Positions 33,820 to 45,344 of a stretch of 64,000 nt of DNA are shown in pieces. Source of the DNA: Holothuria scabra (taxonomy: Eukaryota > Echinodermata > Holothuroidea > Aspidochirotida > Holothuriidae); NCBI GenBank assembly GCA_037179385.1, contig CM074181.1, positions 51,470,297-51,534,296 of the forward strand. The letters are read 5' to 3'. The position numbers and the translations under genes were made by a program. Positions within the stretch are counted from its first letter, which is position 1; each line of letters begins with the position of its first letter. The notes beneath the pieces were generated by a model. That model worked only from the letters and a program-made list of their open reading frames with translations. It ran no database searches and was not told the origin of the DNA.

Positions 33820-36549
33820 TGAGAAGTTTGAGAACAAAAGTTCCACTGAAACATAGGCCTAGCTAAAGCTAGAAAATAGTTAGCTAAAGCTAAGGAAAGA
33901 CTCAAAGCTAATGGCGTGTATGTTATCAAGTATCAAGTCTTTTCATGCAGTAAACTAAATACTTGGTTTTCATGCTTAACATGATGACTATAAGCTTAAA
34001 TGAATTTGAAGATAACTTTACTCGTTCCGTGCACTAATTTGTAAAGAAATTACATTAAACTTTCCTCTCTATGGAAAACGTATTTTAGAGTACAAATATG
34101 TTAGGGCTATCTACTAACTGAATTCGAGCTGTAAGTCATAATGCTGACTAAGTTCCATGTAAGTGTTTCCATTCCTTGGGAATTCAGTGCGTTTGGCGTT
34201 TTCAAGGACCCTAGATGCAAAATGGTGCGAGATTTTTGACTTTGACAAGAACAGTGTTAAAAGTTGAATGGTGGTGGTTCATGAGGATAAAACTGAAACT
34301 TTTGTGTCTTTACATGCATTCTTTTGCCATTTACGCTACCTTACGAAGTAAAACTTGTCATTAAATTTGCATACTTTTAGGGGTCAAAATAAAAGAGCAT
34401 CGATCTTTGTAGGCGAAAGGGAGCATTTTAATTTGCGGTTTTTCTTGCCCACAAAACGTTATTCTCTCATAAAGATTATCTAAGCGGAACGACACCATTA
34501 GATGGCGCGGAGCGTACAGAAAATTTAGAAAAATCATGCCCCTCAGACGGCAGGAAATAACGTTTTCCAGACTTATACGAAGAATCTAACGAGTCGCTAT
34601 CTTCTTTTGTCGTTTGCAATAAAATGGGCAATTCAAAATATGTTCGCAAACTACAAAGTGATCAGAGAGTTAATGGCTACTTTGACCCCCAAAATGTAAT
34701 TTTGCCCAAAAGGCTGAGCGAAGCGCCACCATTAGCTGGCGCGGAACGCAGAGAAAATTTCGAAAAAATCGGACCCTTCAAATGGCTAAAAAATGCGTAA
34801 TCATGCCTGTAAAGAGAATCTTTATGTTCAGTCTTTTTTGGCTTTTTTTTTTTTTTTCTTACTTTTGTTTGCAATACGAAAAAAATCAGGAACATGCTAA
34901 GTGGTCAGAAAATCACCACATAAAGTGTACTATCACTATTAGGCCTATATGAAATGGTCTTGATTCTTTTCTAGGAAACTATGCATCGAATTGAAAATAT
35001 GCTAATGCTTTTCTATTGTGGCTCTTGGCTAAATTGGAAACTTGAGAAAAGGCCGTAGCCAGCTAGGTTGGAAACTGGGCCATAAAATTCTATCTAACTT
35101 GGTTAAATTGAAGATGCGCTGAATTGATGAAATTGTCTGTGACTGATCGAACTCTCAACTGTTAATGATTTTACCCCTTACTTCTCTTGCGTGATAAATG
35201 GCAAACTAGTTCTCACCCCACCTGAACACCCCACTCCCCTGTCCCCTTCTTGTACCTCTATGCCGGCCGGGGGAAGGAGTCTATAGGGTGGACCCTCCCT
35301 TTTAAAAATTCTTAAATCAGAGGCAACCAGTGCCACCAGTGGGATTCAGAGCCAACCTATTTAAGTAAAAATTGGAATTTGACAGAATTTGCCTATTTGT
35401 GGGAATTAAAAAATTGGCATTTACTGAGAAGCCTTGGGGAGACAACTCGTCCCCCCCCCCCTTGAAATTTTTTGAAAAATTGGGTATCTCTACATGCAAT
35501 CTGGTGCCGTGTATGCTAACTTTTGAAGTGAAATCTGTGTTACTAAAGTATGGCTACGTATTTTAAGAACAAAAAATTGCATCCGTGAGGGGAGGGGACA
35601 TGGCCCAATGCCCCCTCCCCCTTCGCACGCCACTGGAAGGAGGCCAAATAGTGGCTCGATCACACAGGATATCCTGTTAGAACAGCAGTCTGTTAAGTGT
35701 AGAAGTCTACAATCACCGAGTAAGTTCTGCCTAGGACATGGTTTTGATGGACCCGTTTATTGTTGCACCCGAGGTGAGCAGAAAGCTATATTTTCCCGAA
35801 CTAGCCTGCAATTATCCAAGGATTAAGCTAAGTAACAAAATCTAAGTATGCCCAATGGATCCCGTTTACTCTAATTTCTATATCAACGTTCTCTTTATCG
35901 TAAGCCATGGATTGTTTCAGCCCCATCCATGGTTGTGTAGGTGCGGAGAGGACATTCCTGTTGAACGCGAGTCAGGTCGGTTCATGCGGCACTGGATCTG
36001 GGTTTATTGGGGTTTATTTGTTGCATGAAAAAAATTATGTATGAGAAATGTCTCACAGTTTCTTATTCTAACAAAAATTTTGAGAAATGGGAAAAGGATA
36101 TACCATGATTTTTCAAATTACCCCAATTTCTTAAAATCCCCCCCCCCCCTCCCCGTAGCTACGCCACTATTCGGAGTGCATGTCATTACCTTCAGTCTAG
36201 GGGTATATTGCTGCAAATAGTTCTGCCCTTACAAAAACGTCATTGGAATACTTTTTCATTTTTTTTTTTTGTTGGGTCAAAAAAGAGATCTATGAATATC
36301 AACATATTAAGTCGATCCTGGCTATGTTTAGGCCAAACCAATACTCATATTATCATTAGGCATTTCAGTATACTGCATGCTTGTGACATACATTTCTTAT
36401 AATTGCATGATGTGATGTAATTAACTAAGCCATCTCTATACAACATGCGAATCAAGCAAACAGGAAAAGTTCAAGGTTATAAAAACATTTTTAATATTTA
36501 TGTGGAAAAAAGCAGAAAGTATTGCGCGATGGACTGTTTTGTTTTAAGT
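33820..36549. other. Gene-free stretch with repeat fragments
   Basis: Two related words, GCGGAACGACACCATTAG (about 34482) and GCGAAGCGCCACCATTAG (about 34708), mark diverged repeat copies. A SINE tail fragment lies at about 35030-35095. C-rich runs occur at about 35450 and 36140. No exon is recognised. Confidence 0.45.
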
Positions 36550-36668
36550 GAACAGTTTTCACATTTTATATCTCGCCTCAAGAATGTTCTATGAAGATGG
36601 GAGTTGGACCGTTAGGATTCATTTTTCATGCTGTTTTAGAAATATTTTGACACTTTTTGACTTGAGGT
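36550..36668 (-). mobile_element. Single arm of the fold-back MITE (family 3)
   Basis: TTTTATATCTCGCCTCAAGA...CTATGAAGATGGGAGTTGGA...GACTTGAGG matches the right arm of the fold-back element at 40067-40498 over about 115 bp. The opposite arm is not seen here. Confidence 0.7.
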
Positions 36669-37510
36669 TTATTTCAATTTGCTTTTTTGTGGCTTATTGT
36701 CGCTTATTTTTGAAGGTTCCTTTGATGCTTTGCAAAACACTGCAGATGTACTTGCCCTTTGCAATGTGTGTGACATGCGGAAATTGATTGAAATTCCAAC
36801 GTTATGATTTAGATCATTCGTAAGGTATAAGCTTGTTACCTTAGGACAATGTTCGGTACCTCATATTGTAAGTGTAACTTTATAAGTACCAGCATCCTAT
36901 ACAGGAGAACAATGGTTTTGATTTGATATTTCTTCTTGGCCTTGATCCTAATTTCCTCGATATCAAATAACTGTTACAAGGGTCTCAGTTAAACTGAATC
37001 ATTCTTAAATTGATAAGAAGTCTAAGTTTTATTAAGTACCAGGAAAATGAAATTTATACTCCTTTAGTATGACTTATTATCGATTGTCACGTAATTTCTT
37101 TAAAGGGCAAAGGCAGTCTCTCCACACTTGTCTTGAAGCAGCAACTAAATTTCACAATTTTAATCTTATTCCTCTTCACAGTATCTGCTATAATAATTTA
37201 GGACTTCAATATTGCTTATTCGAGGTAAAGCAAGCTGTAACTCCTCGTAAATTTCACATTTGAAGAGAAAAAATACTGTCACATGACTTTCAAGAGCCAA
37301 TCATGCATATCGTACGGTCTACTACATTACTTCATTTTTTTTGGGGGGGGGGGGTTGCTCTTGCCCTTTAAACATGTCCGGCACTGACTGGATTGGCAAA
37401 ATACATTAAATTCGAAGGTTTTTCTCCTGTTAAGGTAGTAGCTCCATTAAGTACATAGATACAGTAATCATCAATGCATTATAGCGGTCCCGGCCTATAG
37501 TGAAAACAAT

Positions 37511-37718
37511 TTAAAGGTCCTATATATTTTCTCACCCCAGAAATTTCCAAACTCTCCTAATAACCTACTTACTTCATCGCTTCCAACAGCCGTCTTAAAC
37601 TCAGCTTCATCCATGCAGACGCAATATCAGTATGTTGCTGTAAGGTGAGTACACAAAACCCCAATGATGTAATAGCTTCATGAAAAGCAGAATAGTTTTC
37701 CAATGCAGGTACATCCGG
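37511..37718. mobile_element. TTAA-MITE family 1, diverged fragment hit by a LINE
   Basis: TTAAAGGTCC...TTTTCTCACCCCAGAAA...CTCCTAATAACCTACTTAC...CTTCATCCATGCAGACGCAATATCAG follows the order of words in the complete copies for about 130 bp. The match then fades before the LINE insertion at 37734. Confidence 0.55.
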
Positions 37719-37733
37719 GAGAGACCCCCCTCT

Positions 37734-39753
37734 TTTTTTTTTTTTTTTTTGCTCCATCTTTATTGTTCTCTCATGTTCATTTGTTTTGAAAGCATTGAAT
37801 TATATACATTTTATTTACATAACATATACTAGTCTATGTATAAATATTGTATTGTATACACAACTACATATATAAGCATTCATATATACACATAACGCAG
37901 TTTTTGACAAAAACCATGCCTTGAGTCATGCACTCGTACCTTTTCACATAAATGCATGATGATAATTATCATACTCCATTTCAATTTGTGCATAAATTCA
38001 TGATGATAATTATATTACTCCCTCTATTAATCATCCCAATACATGAAAAAATATCACAAGCATGTCAGTTTGCTCCCAACAAATATGCTTAGCTAAAGAG
38101 AAAGGGACATTCACTAAATGCATCTCTAAACTCGTTTATAGTTACACCTTTTCGAAAACTTTTACTTGAAATATACTTTTCCACTCTAAAATGAAACTTC
38201 AATTTGTGCATAAATTCATTAAGGACAGGGGAACCCCTATTGATCTTTTTCTCGAAAATATAGTACTTCATGTAAAATATCAAAAAGTTATAGGGATGCT
38301 TAAGTAAAAGTGAGTACCCAAAGAAAATATCCCGTTTTGTGAAACAAAATTGTCTGCCTAAAACCTTCTGTTCAACATCCAGAATAAATTCCGATGTAAC
38401 CTCACATTCCCAAAATAAATGCTCTATACTTTCATCCTGGTTCCCGCAAAATGTACAAGAGGGGCTTTCAGTAAGATTCATGCGGTGCAGAAGGGTATTA
38501 GTACCTATGATTCTATGTAAAAATCTATACTGAAAATATTGGATTTTGGTTTCCCGAACAGAGGTAAAGGGGATCCTAAAAATAGTGTTCCAGTGATTGG
38601 AAATATCTGTGAAGCTCTGGTTCCACTTAGAACAGGACGTAGGAGCAGTACATACTGTAGAGATAATCTGCTTGTAAATAACCCGAGACATGTTGGGGGA
38701 ATTTAAAGTAGTCTCATAGCCATGGCCATAATCTAAGTCAATTGTTTCGTTTGCAAACCCTTGCTTCCAGTGAACCGGGATAGCATGAATAATTCCATAA
38801 TACTTAGTAAAAGGGAGCACAACAATATTAAATTTTCTAACAAAACAGTTATAAGAAAGTATTTGATTGTTATCATCAAAGAAATCTTTTACATAGATCA
38901 CATTCTGATCATATAAGTGATTGTAAAATATTGTATTGTTATTTACCTTAATGTGACTGTTGTTCCAAATGATTTGGTACCCGTAGTTTTCAGAAGGTTT
39001 CCTAAAAAAAATATAGTGCCCAAGCAGTACACACTTCATTAATAAATGAATTTGCCGTTCTGATTTCTTTTGTATCAAAATTACATTGGAATAGAAAGGA
39101 TTTTCCTTTACCATGTAAATGCAAATTAAAAAACGTTTTCCATGAACCCTTAGATTCGTTACAATATCGCTTAACCCAAGTGCACTTTAAGCTACTAAGA
39201 AAGGTTGAAATGTGAATAGCATTAAGCCCCCCTTCCGAAACGGGGGCAACTAATGTACTCCTTTTGACCTTGTCCCTCTTACCTGACCAAATAAATTTAA
39301 ATATATAAGTTTCTAATTCCTTAATAAAATTATGGGGAGGATTTGGGAGAACTTGAAAGAGATATACTAACTGCGACAAACCAAATGATTTTACAAGAGT
39401 TACTCTCCCAATAGGGGTAAGGTCCCGTTGCGCCCATAAGTTAAGAGTACTTTTGAGTCTAGAAAGTTTTGGAGGGTAATTAAGGCGAAACAGATTATCC
39501 TTGCAGTGATCAAAAGTGATCCCCAGAGCAGTGACAGGGCCTGTCGTCCATGTAAAATTAAAAACGCTAAGAAAACGGGGTTTATTATACCTCAACGGAC
39601 CTAATGGGAAAATATTAGATTTTTCGAAATTGACTTTGAGGCCAGATGACACCTGGAGAGCCTGAAAAATATCCACGACTGACTTCAAAGAAGAATAAGA
39701 ACCATCAAGAAAAATACAGGTGTCATCGGCGTACTGAATAATTTTGGTCTCGT
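37734..39753 (-). mobile_element. 5'-truncated L1/Tx1-like LINE with poly(A) tail and 15-bp TSD
   Basis: A complete retrotransposition product. GAGAGACCCCCCTCT stands at 37719-37733 and again at 39754-39768, a 15-bp target duplication. The 3' end on the minus strand has AATAAA (plus TTTATT, 37758-37763) just before the A tail (T run 37733-37750). Coding starts inside the reverse transcriptase at ETKIIQYADDTCIFLDGS, which holds the YADD catalytic motif, and continues with NLWAQRDLTPIGRV, LSQLVYLFQVLPNPP and FKFIWSGKRDKVKR, typical of L1/Tx1-group ORF2. The C-terminal frame (to 38089) includes CTFCGNQDESIEHLFWEC. A frameshift at the eight-A run near 39003-39010 splits the protein, so it is inactive. 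The endonuclease and first polymerase motifs are missing. Confidence 0.92.
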
Positions 39754-39768
39754 GAGAGACCCCCCTCT

Positions 39769-40066
39769 GATTCAATGGAATGAAAGCGATATATGCACCC
39801 AACTCTAATTCACCTGAGTGGACGGTTTGCAGATAAAATTTCCTTACATTCTTGTAGGCATAAGCTAAAGATTTTCTGTCAATGCCAATGGATTCCACAA
39901 AGAAGTGACGATTCATTTAGGTATCGCAATTTTTTCTGAAGACTCAAATTTGAAAACATCTGAGGGCGAAGTACTTCGATCTACACCCGCGTGTCATACC
40001 AGACACGCCTATTTGCCCTGATTCAGTGTTATTTAGTCCCAGAGTGTTTTCAGCTTTAAGGTGCAT
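39769..40066. other. Target-site flank of the LINE; no gene seen
   Basis: The residues upstream of ETKIIQYADD in the minus frame (MNRHFFVESIG...) are encoded here. They lie outside the LINE's target duplication, so they belong to the flanking DNA and not to the retrotransposon. Confidence 0.7.
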
Positions 40067-40498
40067 CTCAAGTCAAAAAATTCAAAAATTTATAACTAAG
40101 AAAATCAAAAATGAATTCTAACACTCCAACTCCCATCTTCATAGGAAATTCTAGAGCTGAGATATAAATTATTGAAAATTATTCCCTTGAAACAAATTGG
40201 TCCATTGCGCAAAAATTTATGACTTATGTGGTACAACTCACAAAACCTGCTCTGCTTTCCTTTGAAATTAAAGACAAGGTGAAGTAACTTTCAGAAAACC
40301 AAAGAAATACAACGATTGTATTTTGAGTTGTACAACAATGACATCACAAATTACTGCGCAATATACCATTTTAAGTTGAGTGAATGAACTTCAACATTTT
40401 ATATCTCAGCTCAAGAATGCCCTATGAAGACGGGAGTTGAATTGTTAGAATTCGTTTTTCATGCTCTTTAATAAATATTTTTGAATTTTTGACTTGAG
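40067..40498. mobile_element. Fold-back MITE, family 3 (432 bp)
   Basis: The left arm (40067-40185) starts CTCAAGTCAAAAAATTC. The right arm (about 40385-40498) ends GAATTTTTGACTTGAG. The arms pair over about 115 bp, including CCAACTCCCATCTTCATAGG with CCTATGAAGACGGGAGTTG and GAGCTGAGATATAAA with TTTATATCTCAGCTC. The ~200-bp interior has no coding capacity. Single arms occur at 36550 and 48787. Confidence 0.85.
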
Positions 40499-40726
40499 AA
40501 CACTGTCAGTTTGGGCATTAATATCCGTTATCGGTTGTGCAGGTCCAGTCTTTGCACTTGCGGTACCGCTACCCTTTTGTCAGGACATGAGCCTTCGTAG
40601 CAGGTCATCCCCGCGTAACATTGCTTTAAAAAAACATACACTATAGATGGAACAGCTTCAATCAAATTAAAGTTTAAAACAACTAACACTTTAATAATAA
40701 TTACACTGATAGAACACAAGACAAGC

Positions 40727-40772
40727 GGATGTCATGACCTGTTGCCAAGGCGGGTCACAGGTCATGACATCC
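40727..40772. repeat. 15-bp perfect inverted repeat
   Basis: GGATGTCATGACCTG (40727-40741) pairs perfectly with CAGGTCATGACATCC (40758-40772) across a 16-nt loop. Weaker pairing may extend outward (AATTACACTGATAGAACA with TGTTCCATCATAATTA). Confidence 0.85.
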
Positions 40773-43015
40773 ACTGCCAAAGAGTGGCGCTGTTCCATCA
40801 TAATTACTGTTAACACCATGTATATAAGACACCGATCTGGTGAATCCTTTACTGACAAATTGCCAAAACATCGCGCCTTTCGAGCGCTTACAATGTCACT
40901 GATGTGTTATCAATAGCGTCTTAGACATATTTCCATCAACCATCTGCCCGATCAGGTCGATTGCTTGTGATTGTGCATAGGCTAATGGGTGTGATTATGG
41001 AGGAGCAACAACACTGATGACGTAAATGTTTCCGGGAGTTTCTTTGTCCTACTAACACCGTATCAGCACTCTCTTAATTAAATGAGATTCCATTGTGTAC
41101 TAATTGTTCTTCTTTAAGAATATCCGAGGCGAATTAATGACGTCAATATCGCGGAAAGTCATGAAACTTCAGTTTTGTAAAGCTAGCCAAAACTTTCTTT
41201 GCCATGTGGGAGTATCGCAGCTAACTGAATGTCATCACCACTAATAAGAGTGTGAATGGAAGTTGGAATCGACAGCATGGTGCAGCAGTTACCGCCATAC
41301 ATCTGTGCATGAGGTCACCATGGGTGATGTCCATTATTACATCACGATGGCTGAGCATGCTGTGACATTTTAAAATTCACTCTCCCAACGGTTCTCTGTA
41401 AGCCATTCCACTCATCACTTGATCGACAAATTCGTAATTAAGCAAGGGGCACTGCAAACATTCTTAGAAATAAAACTGTGACGAACGAATTGCAATCTTA
41501 CAATTCCGATTTATTACACGGAACGAAGCCTGGAGCTTTTGTGTGTATCACACTTCGTAACAGTCGATATTAAAATACATGCCACGGTTCTGCGATGATT
41601 ATGACGATGATTTATTTAATTTAACCAGAAAAATCTTGATTATAAATGTTTAAACGATGGAATAGAAGATTTACACAGCTGTGTTTTAATAGTGGAAAAC
41701 AGATCAATTCATGTGAGATTTCGGGAAATTATTGCTGAATAATAAAAGAGTGATATGTGACAACAGGTTGTGTTGTAGTATACTGGTATTGTTAGAATTA
41801 GTGTCATTTCGGTTCAAGTTAGACAAGCCGACAAGAAGCTGGAAAAATGATATTGCTGTTATATACGGAACAGATAAATTTTAATATTGATTTGCAGGAA
41901 TAGAATAACATAAAATGTAAACAATTGAAAAAGAGAGAGAAAACCTAACTTGCAGACTAGAAAGGATTATAGCTTGCTCTGTATGGTAATGCACTTAACA
42001 ATTATAAGACGCACCCTGTTGCCTTATGGTCGGTCAATATTTGTTAGGAGTGTCAAACATTTTTGTGCATTGACTCACCCGTCCGTCACCAAATTGACTC
42101 AACATTCCATATACTTTGACGAACGTTTCCTGCAGAGAAAGCACTCATGTCACACCTATTAGGATGGCTAGACGGAACATCTGAAGAACTCTGACACAGC
42201 TCGGACGAATAGACGAATATGACGCACTCGTGACTTGCCACTGCCCGGGGTCACGGAAACCAAGGGGCAGCTTAGCGAATTTTGAAGTGGGGACAAGCCA
42301 CCAAAGCGACCAGGTGTTTTCAACAATGTTATAGAAATGAAAGGCTGCCCAAAATGTCTAAAGCTCCTACCCAGTCTCAGCGGTAGGGTCTTTAGGCATT
42401 TTACCTAAAGCCTACATCAGTACATCAAGTTATTTCAGGTTCACCTGTGAGTGCTATAGCTTGGCTTGTGAAAGTTAAATCCCGTTGATGTCTGGAAAGT
42501 AGGCAAATGATAAAATGTTACATCGGGAAGGTGGTCACATCCCCACTCCACCTTTAAAACCAGAAGATATGAACTTGAGGCGTAAACTCCAACAAAACCA
42601 AGACCAAGCTCATTTCTCTCCTCTTAAAGGGAAGAGAGCAGTCACCCCAAATCAAAGTAGTTTAGTAGACATAAGCGGGGGAAGATGTTTTTTATGGGGG
42701 CACAAGTTTTCGCAGTCTTTATAATGGTGACGCCGTAAGGCGTCCGATTTTGCGCGAAGTGCCAAACCCCATCGGTGTGGGGTCCAGAGGCCGGCTTAAG
42801 GCCCCTGGTGGGTTCAAGGGGCAAAGCCCCGGTGGGGGTCCAGGGGGCGAAGCCCCAGGAAGCTCAGCGATTTTAGTGAATTGAGAGGCTCCAAAATGGT
42901 CGAAAATCATCTTCAAATTAAGGATTCTAAACTATGAATTTAAGTCAGGAGTTGGGTGAGGTGAGGGACGAGAATGGAATCGTGAAGTACTATGGCATAT
43001 AGGGAGAAACATACT
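40773..43015. other. Gene-free stretch with GGGGCAAAGCCCC repeat
   Basis: No exon is recognised. At about 42808-42858 the word GGGTCCAGGGGGCGAAGCCCC and its neighbour GGGGCAAAGCCCCGG form a short two-unit repeat with self-complementary halves. A related GGCCCCTGGAAGCTC lies near 43788. Confidence 0.45.
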
Positions 43016-43019
43016 TTAC

Positions 43020-43607
43020 TGTTATGTAGCATGGTGCACCCTCCATGACCTTTAATAGGAACGCCATCTTATTGTTTACGAGCAACTCTCCCTTTCTTTT
43101 TTCACTAGATTCCAAGGGCCCTTCCTGTTTCTCGTCACGTGCTACCGGTGAACTGGCAAACTACCCCGCCTTAGTTCCACGTGTATGCTGTATCCCGTAT
43201 TTTCAAGGTGTGGCCAATCCTCACCCTGTACAGCCTCCTAATTGGTCATTTAGATCGGCACAGTCATTGATATTTATTTAATTCGGTGCGTAACAACTTT
43301 TGACCAATCAGGGGATTTCAGTTAGTTCCACAGTCCCACGAGGTTTGCGAGCACCGAGCTCCAACCTTTGTCACTCGTGTTTTGGAACTCGTGCATGAAA
43401 CATGTAGTCATTAATCAGTCATCTTGGTGTACATAGATAATTATGTTTTTTCGCCGACTTATAGATCAACTTAAATTGTTGTTAATGGAGACTCGAATCA
43501 ACAAATAAATCATTTTGAATCAACTGGAACTTTCTTAATCATTTTTGTCTGGAGCTACACTCAGACCCTATCAAGCCTTCGTACTACGATTGTCCCTTTA
43601 TCTCACA
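43020..43607 (+). mobile_element. Solo LTR, diverged inverted copy 3 (588 bp)
   Basis: It starts TGTTATGTAGCATGGTGCAC and ends TTTATCTCACA, flanked by an exact 4-bp duplication TTAC (43016-43019 and 43608-43611). It matches copies 1 and 2 in the opposite orientation through CATCTT(A/G)TTGTTTACGAGCAA, CTAGATTCC(A/C)(A/G)GG and TTTTGACCAATCAGG. The U5-side end differs from theirs. No internal gag/pol region is attached. Confidence 0.85.
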
Positions 43608-43611
43608 TTAC

Positions 43612-44368
43612 CCTCATTAAAGCCAAAATGCTACAGCTACTTTAAATTGAACATGTGATTGATAACTTGAGACAGGGCATTTTTAAGAGATCCAAATTGT
43701 TTGGGGCATTTTGTAAATAGGGAGTTCTATTTTAAATCCAGAGACAATACGCGTGGGGTCGAGGGGTCCGCAACTGGGCCCGCAACTGGGCCCCTGGAAG
43801 CTCTGAAATTTTAAGTTTTTTATTGGACTTAATGGGAGCAAAAAAGTACTTTTGTATAGGTATTATTAATAATCCTAAAATGGACATTATTACTGGGGTA
43901 AATGTGTGTCTTTTGGGCCAATAAGGGGACTGGGGACATGCCCCTCGTTTGGTATGTTTTAAAGTCCCTAATTTGAAAAGAAGAATTCATTGACAGTGGT
44001 TTACCTGAACAAATATCATGAGGTTCTAGGAAGAGATAAAAAATATATATATATTGAGAGATTGAGCTGTTACTTTAAAAGAAGTCTGTGGCGAATGCTC
44101 TGGCACTATAAACGGATAAACAGGCAGATATTAAACCCTGGCCTCTCATCCTTATGTGTTGATGTACCGTTCCCAGTTGTTTCTACCATCGTGAAAACAT
44201 AGCGCTTTGCCCCCAATAATTCAGGCAGAAAAACCACAGAAAAGCGAAATGAGACGTTTTGGTATAGCTACACATGATGAACAAACGAAAAAACGTCAAT
44301 TTGTGCCAACTACAGTGAGAATTATACAAAAAATACTGCATTTATAATGCTAAATGTATCCATGTTTT

Positions 44369-44399
<31 letters not shown>

Positions 44400-44855
44400 G
44401 TATAACCCATGTCAGTGTGAGTGTGTCTGCGTTTCGTTGTGTGTGTATGTGTCCTCACTCGCGTTCGTGTTTATGGGGCGGGATTGCTTATAGACCAGTC
44501 CGGTAGGGACACGATCCAGGGTTCCCAGCCGGATGTTGCAGAATTTTTGGCTCCTATGATCCATAAATAAGATCGATGTCAGGCTGCCCTGTCACACCCC
44601 TGACCCTCTAATGACACATTCCTGACCAAGCGCCTCATTCGTTTACACGCGTTGTATAACTTACATCTTAAATGTGAACGACGTCAAAAATGAAGGTTAC
44701 TCAGGTGAGCTCGACCTTTGTAATTCCTCCCATACTTTAATATCTTTCATCACTTAAACTAAGCCTGTGGAGTGTGTTTACTGCAAAGCTGATCGTGCCA
44801 CTGTCCCTGCGTGTGTGCACGTAAACCTTTAGCCGAGTGGTGCAGATATTTTAGC
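43612..44855. other. Gene-free stretch with poly(T)
   Basis: A run of about 29 T ends at 44399, followed by GT-rich DNA to about 44453. No LINE or SINE body is recognised next to the T run. No exon is seen. Confidence 0.4.
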
Positions 44856-45114
44856 TTAACCCTTTACCGTTGTGCTCCGATCGGGGCATATTTGCGCGCC
44901 TCGGGAGTGGGCGGAAAAGCGGACGTAGCCCGCCCCGCATCGGCTTCCGTAGGCCATTCACCCCGTGACCTTAAACTATTGTCTCTCTCGCTCTTGTGGC
45001 CGAATTTTCGGGTAGCTACTCGCAGTTTCGAGCTCCGCGTGAAACAGTAAAGATGTGTGACAGCCGAGCTCTCCGCATGGGTCCAAAAGGACCCAAACAA
45101 CGGTAAAGGGTTAA
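44856..45114. mobile_element. piggyBac-like MITE, family 2, complete copy (259 bp)
   Basis: The left end TTAACCCTTTACCGTTGT (44856-44873) is the perfect inverse of the right end ACAACGGTAAAGGGTTAA (45097-45114). The outer TTAA would be the target duplication, and CCCTTT next to it matches the general CCYT-type ends of piggyBac transposons. The GC-rich interior has no coding capacity. A truncated relative is at 30053-30183. Confidence 0.9.
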
Positions 45115-45247
45115 AAGTGCAGTTCCATATATTTTTCTCTTTGATCAACCAGAATGTAAGGTAATTTTTTTCAAAGATTGAAAGAATGTAAAATACAGTC
45201 TTAAAGACACACGGTCACCACTCTAAAGTCAAATTTTTGAATGAGTG

Positions 45248-45271
45248 CAGGGAGTTGTTAGCAACTCCCTG
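45248..45271. repeat. 10-bp stem hairpin of the CAGGGAGTTG family
   Basis: CAGGGAGTTG pairs with CAACTCCCTG across the loop TTAG. It shares its outer word with the palindrome at 33001. Confidence 0.85.
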
Positions 45272-45344
45272 ATGAGTGTAAATAAGATAATTAGCTTCAC
45301 CTCCAGAAAAATGTAGCTATTCCAGGTAGGATCCCCCTAAACTA

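Noticed and set aside
39757..39916. The N-terminal ~50 residues of the 304-codon minus frame as part of the LINE polymerase
   Set aside because: They lie beyond the 15-bp target duplication, so they are read-through into flanking DNA.
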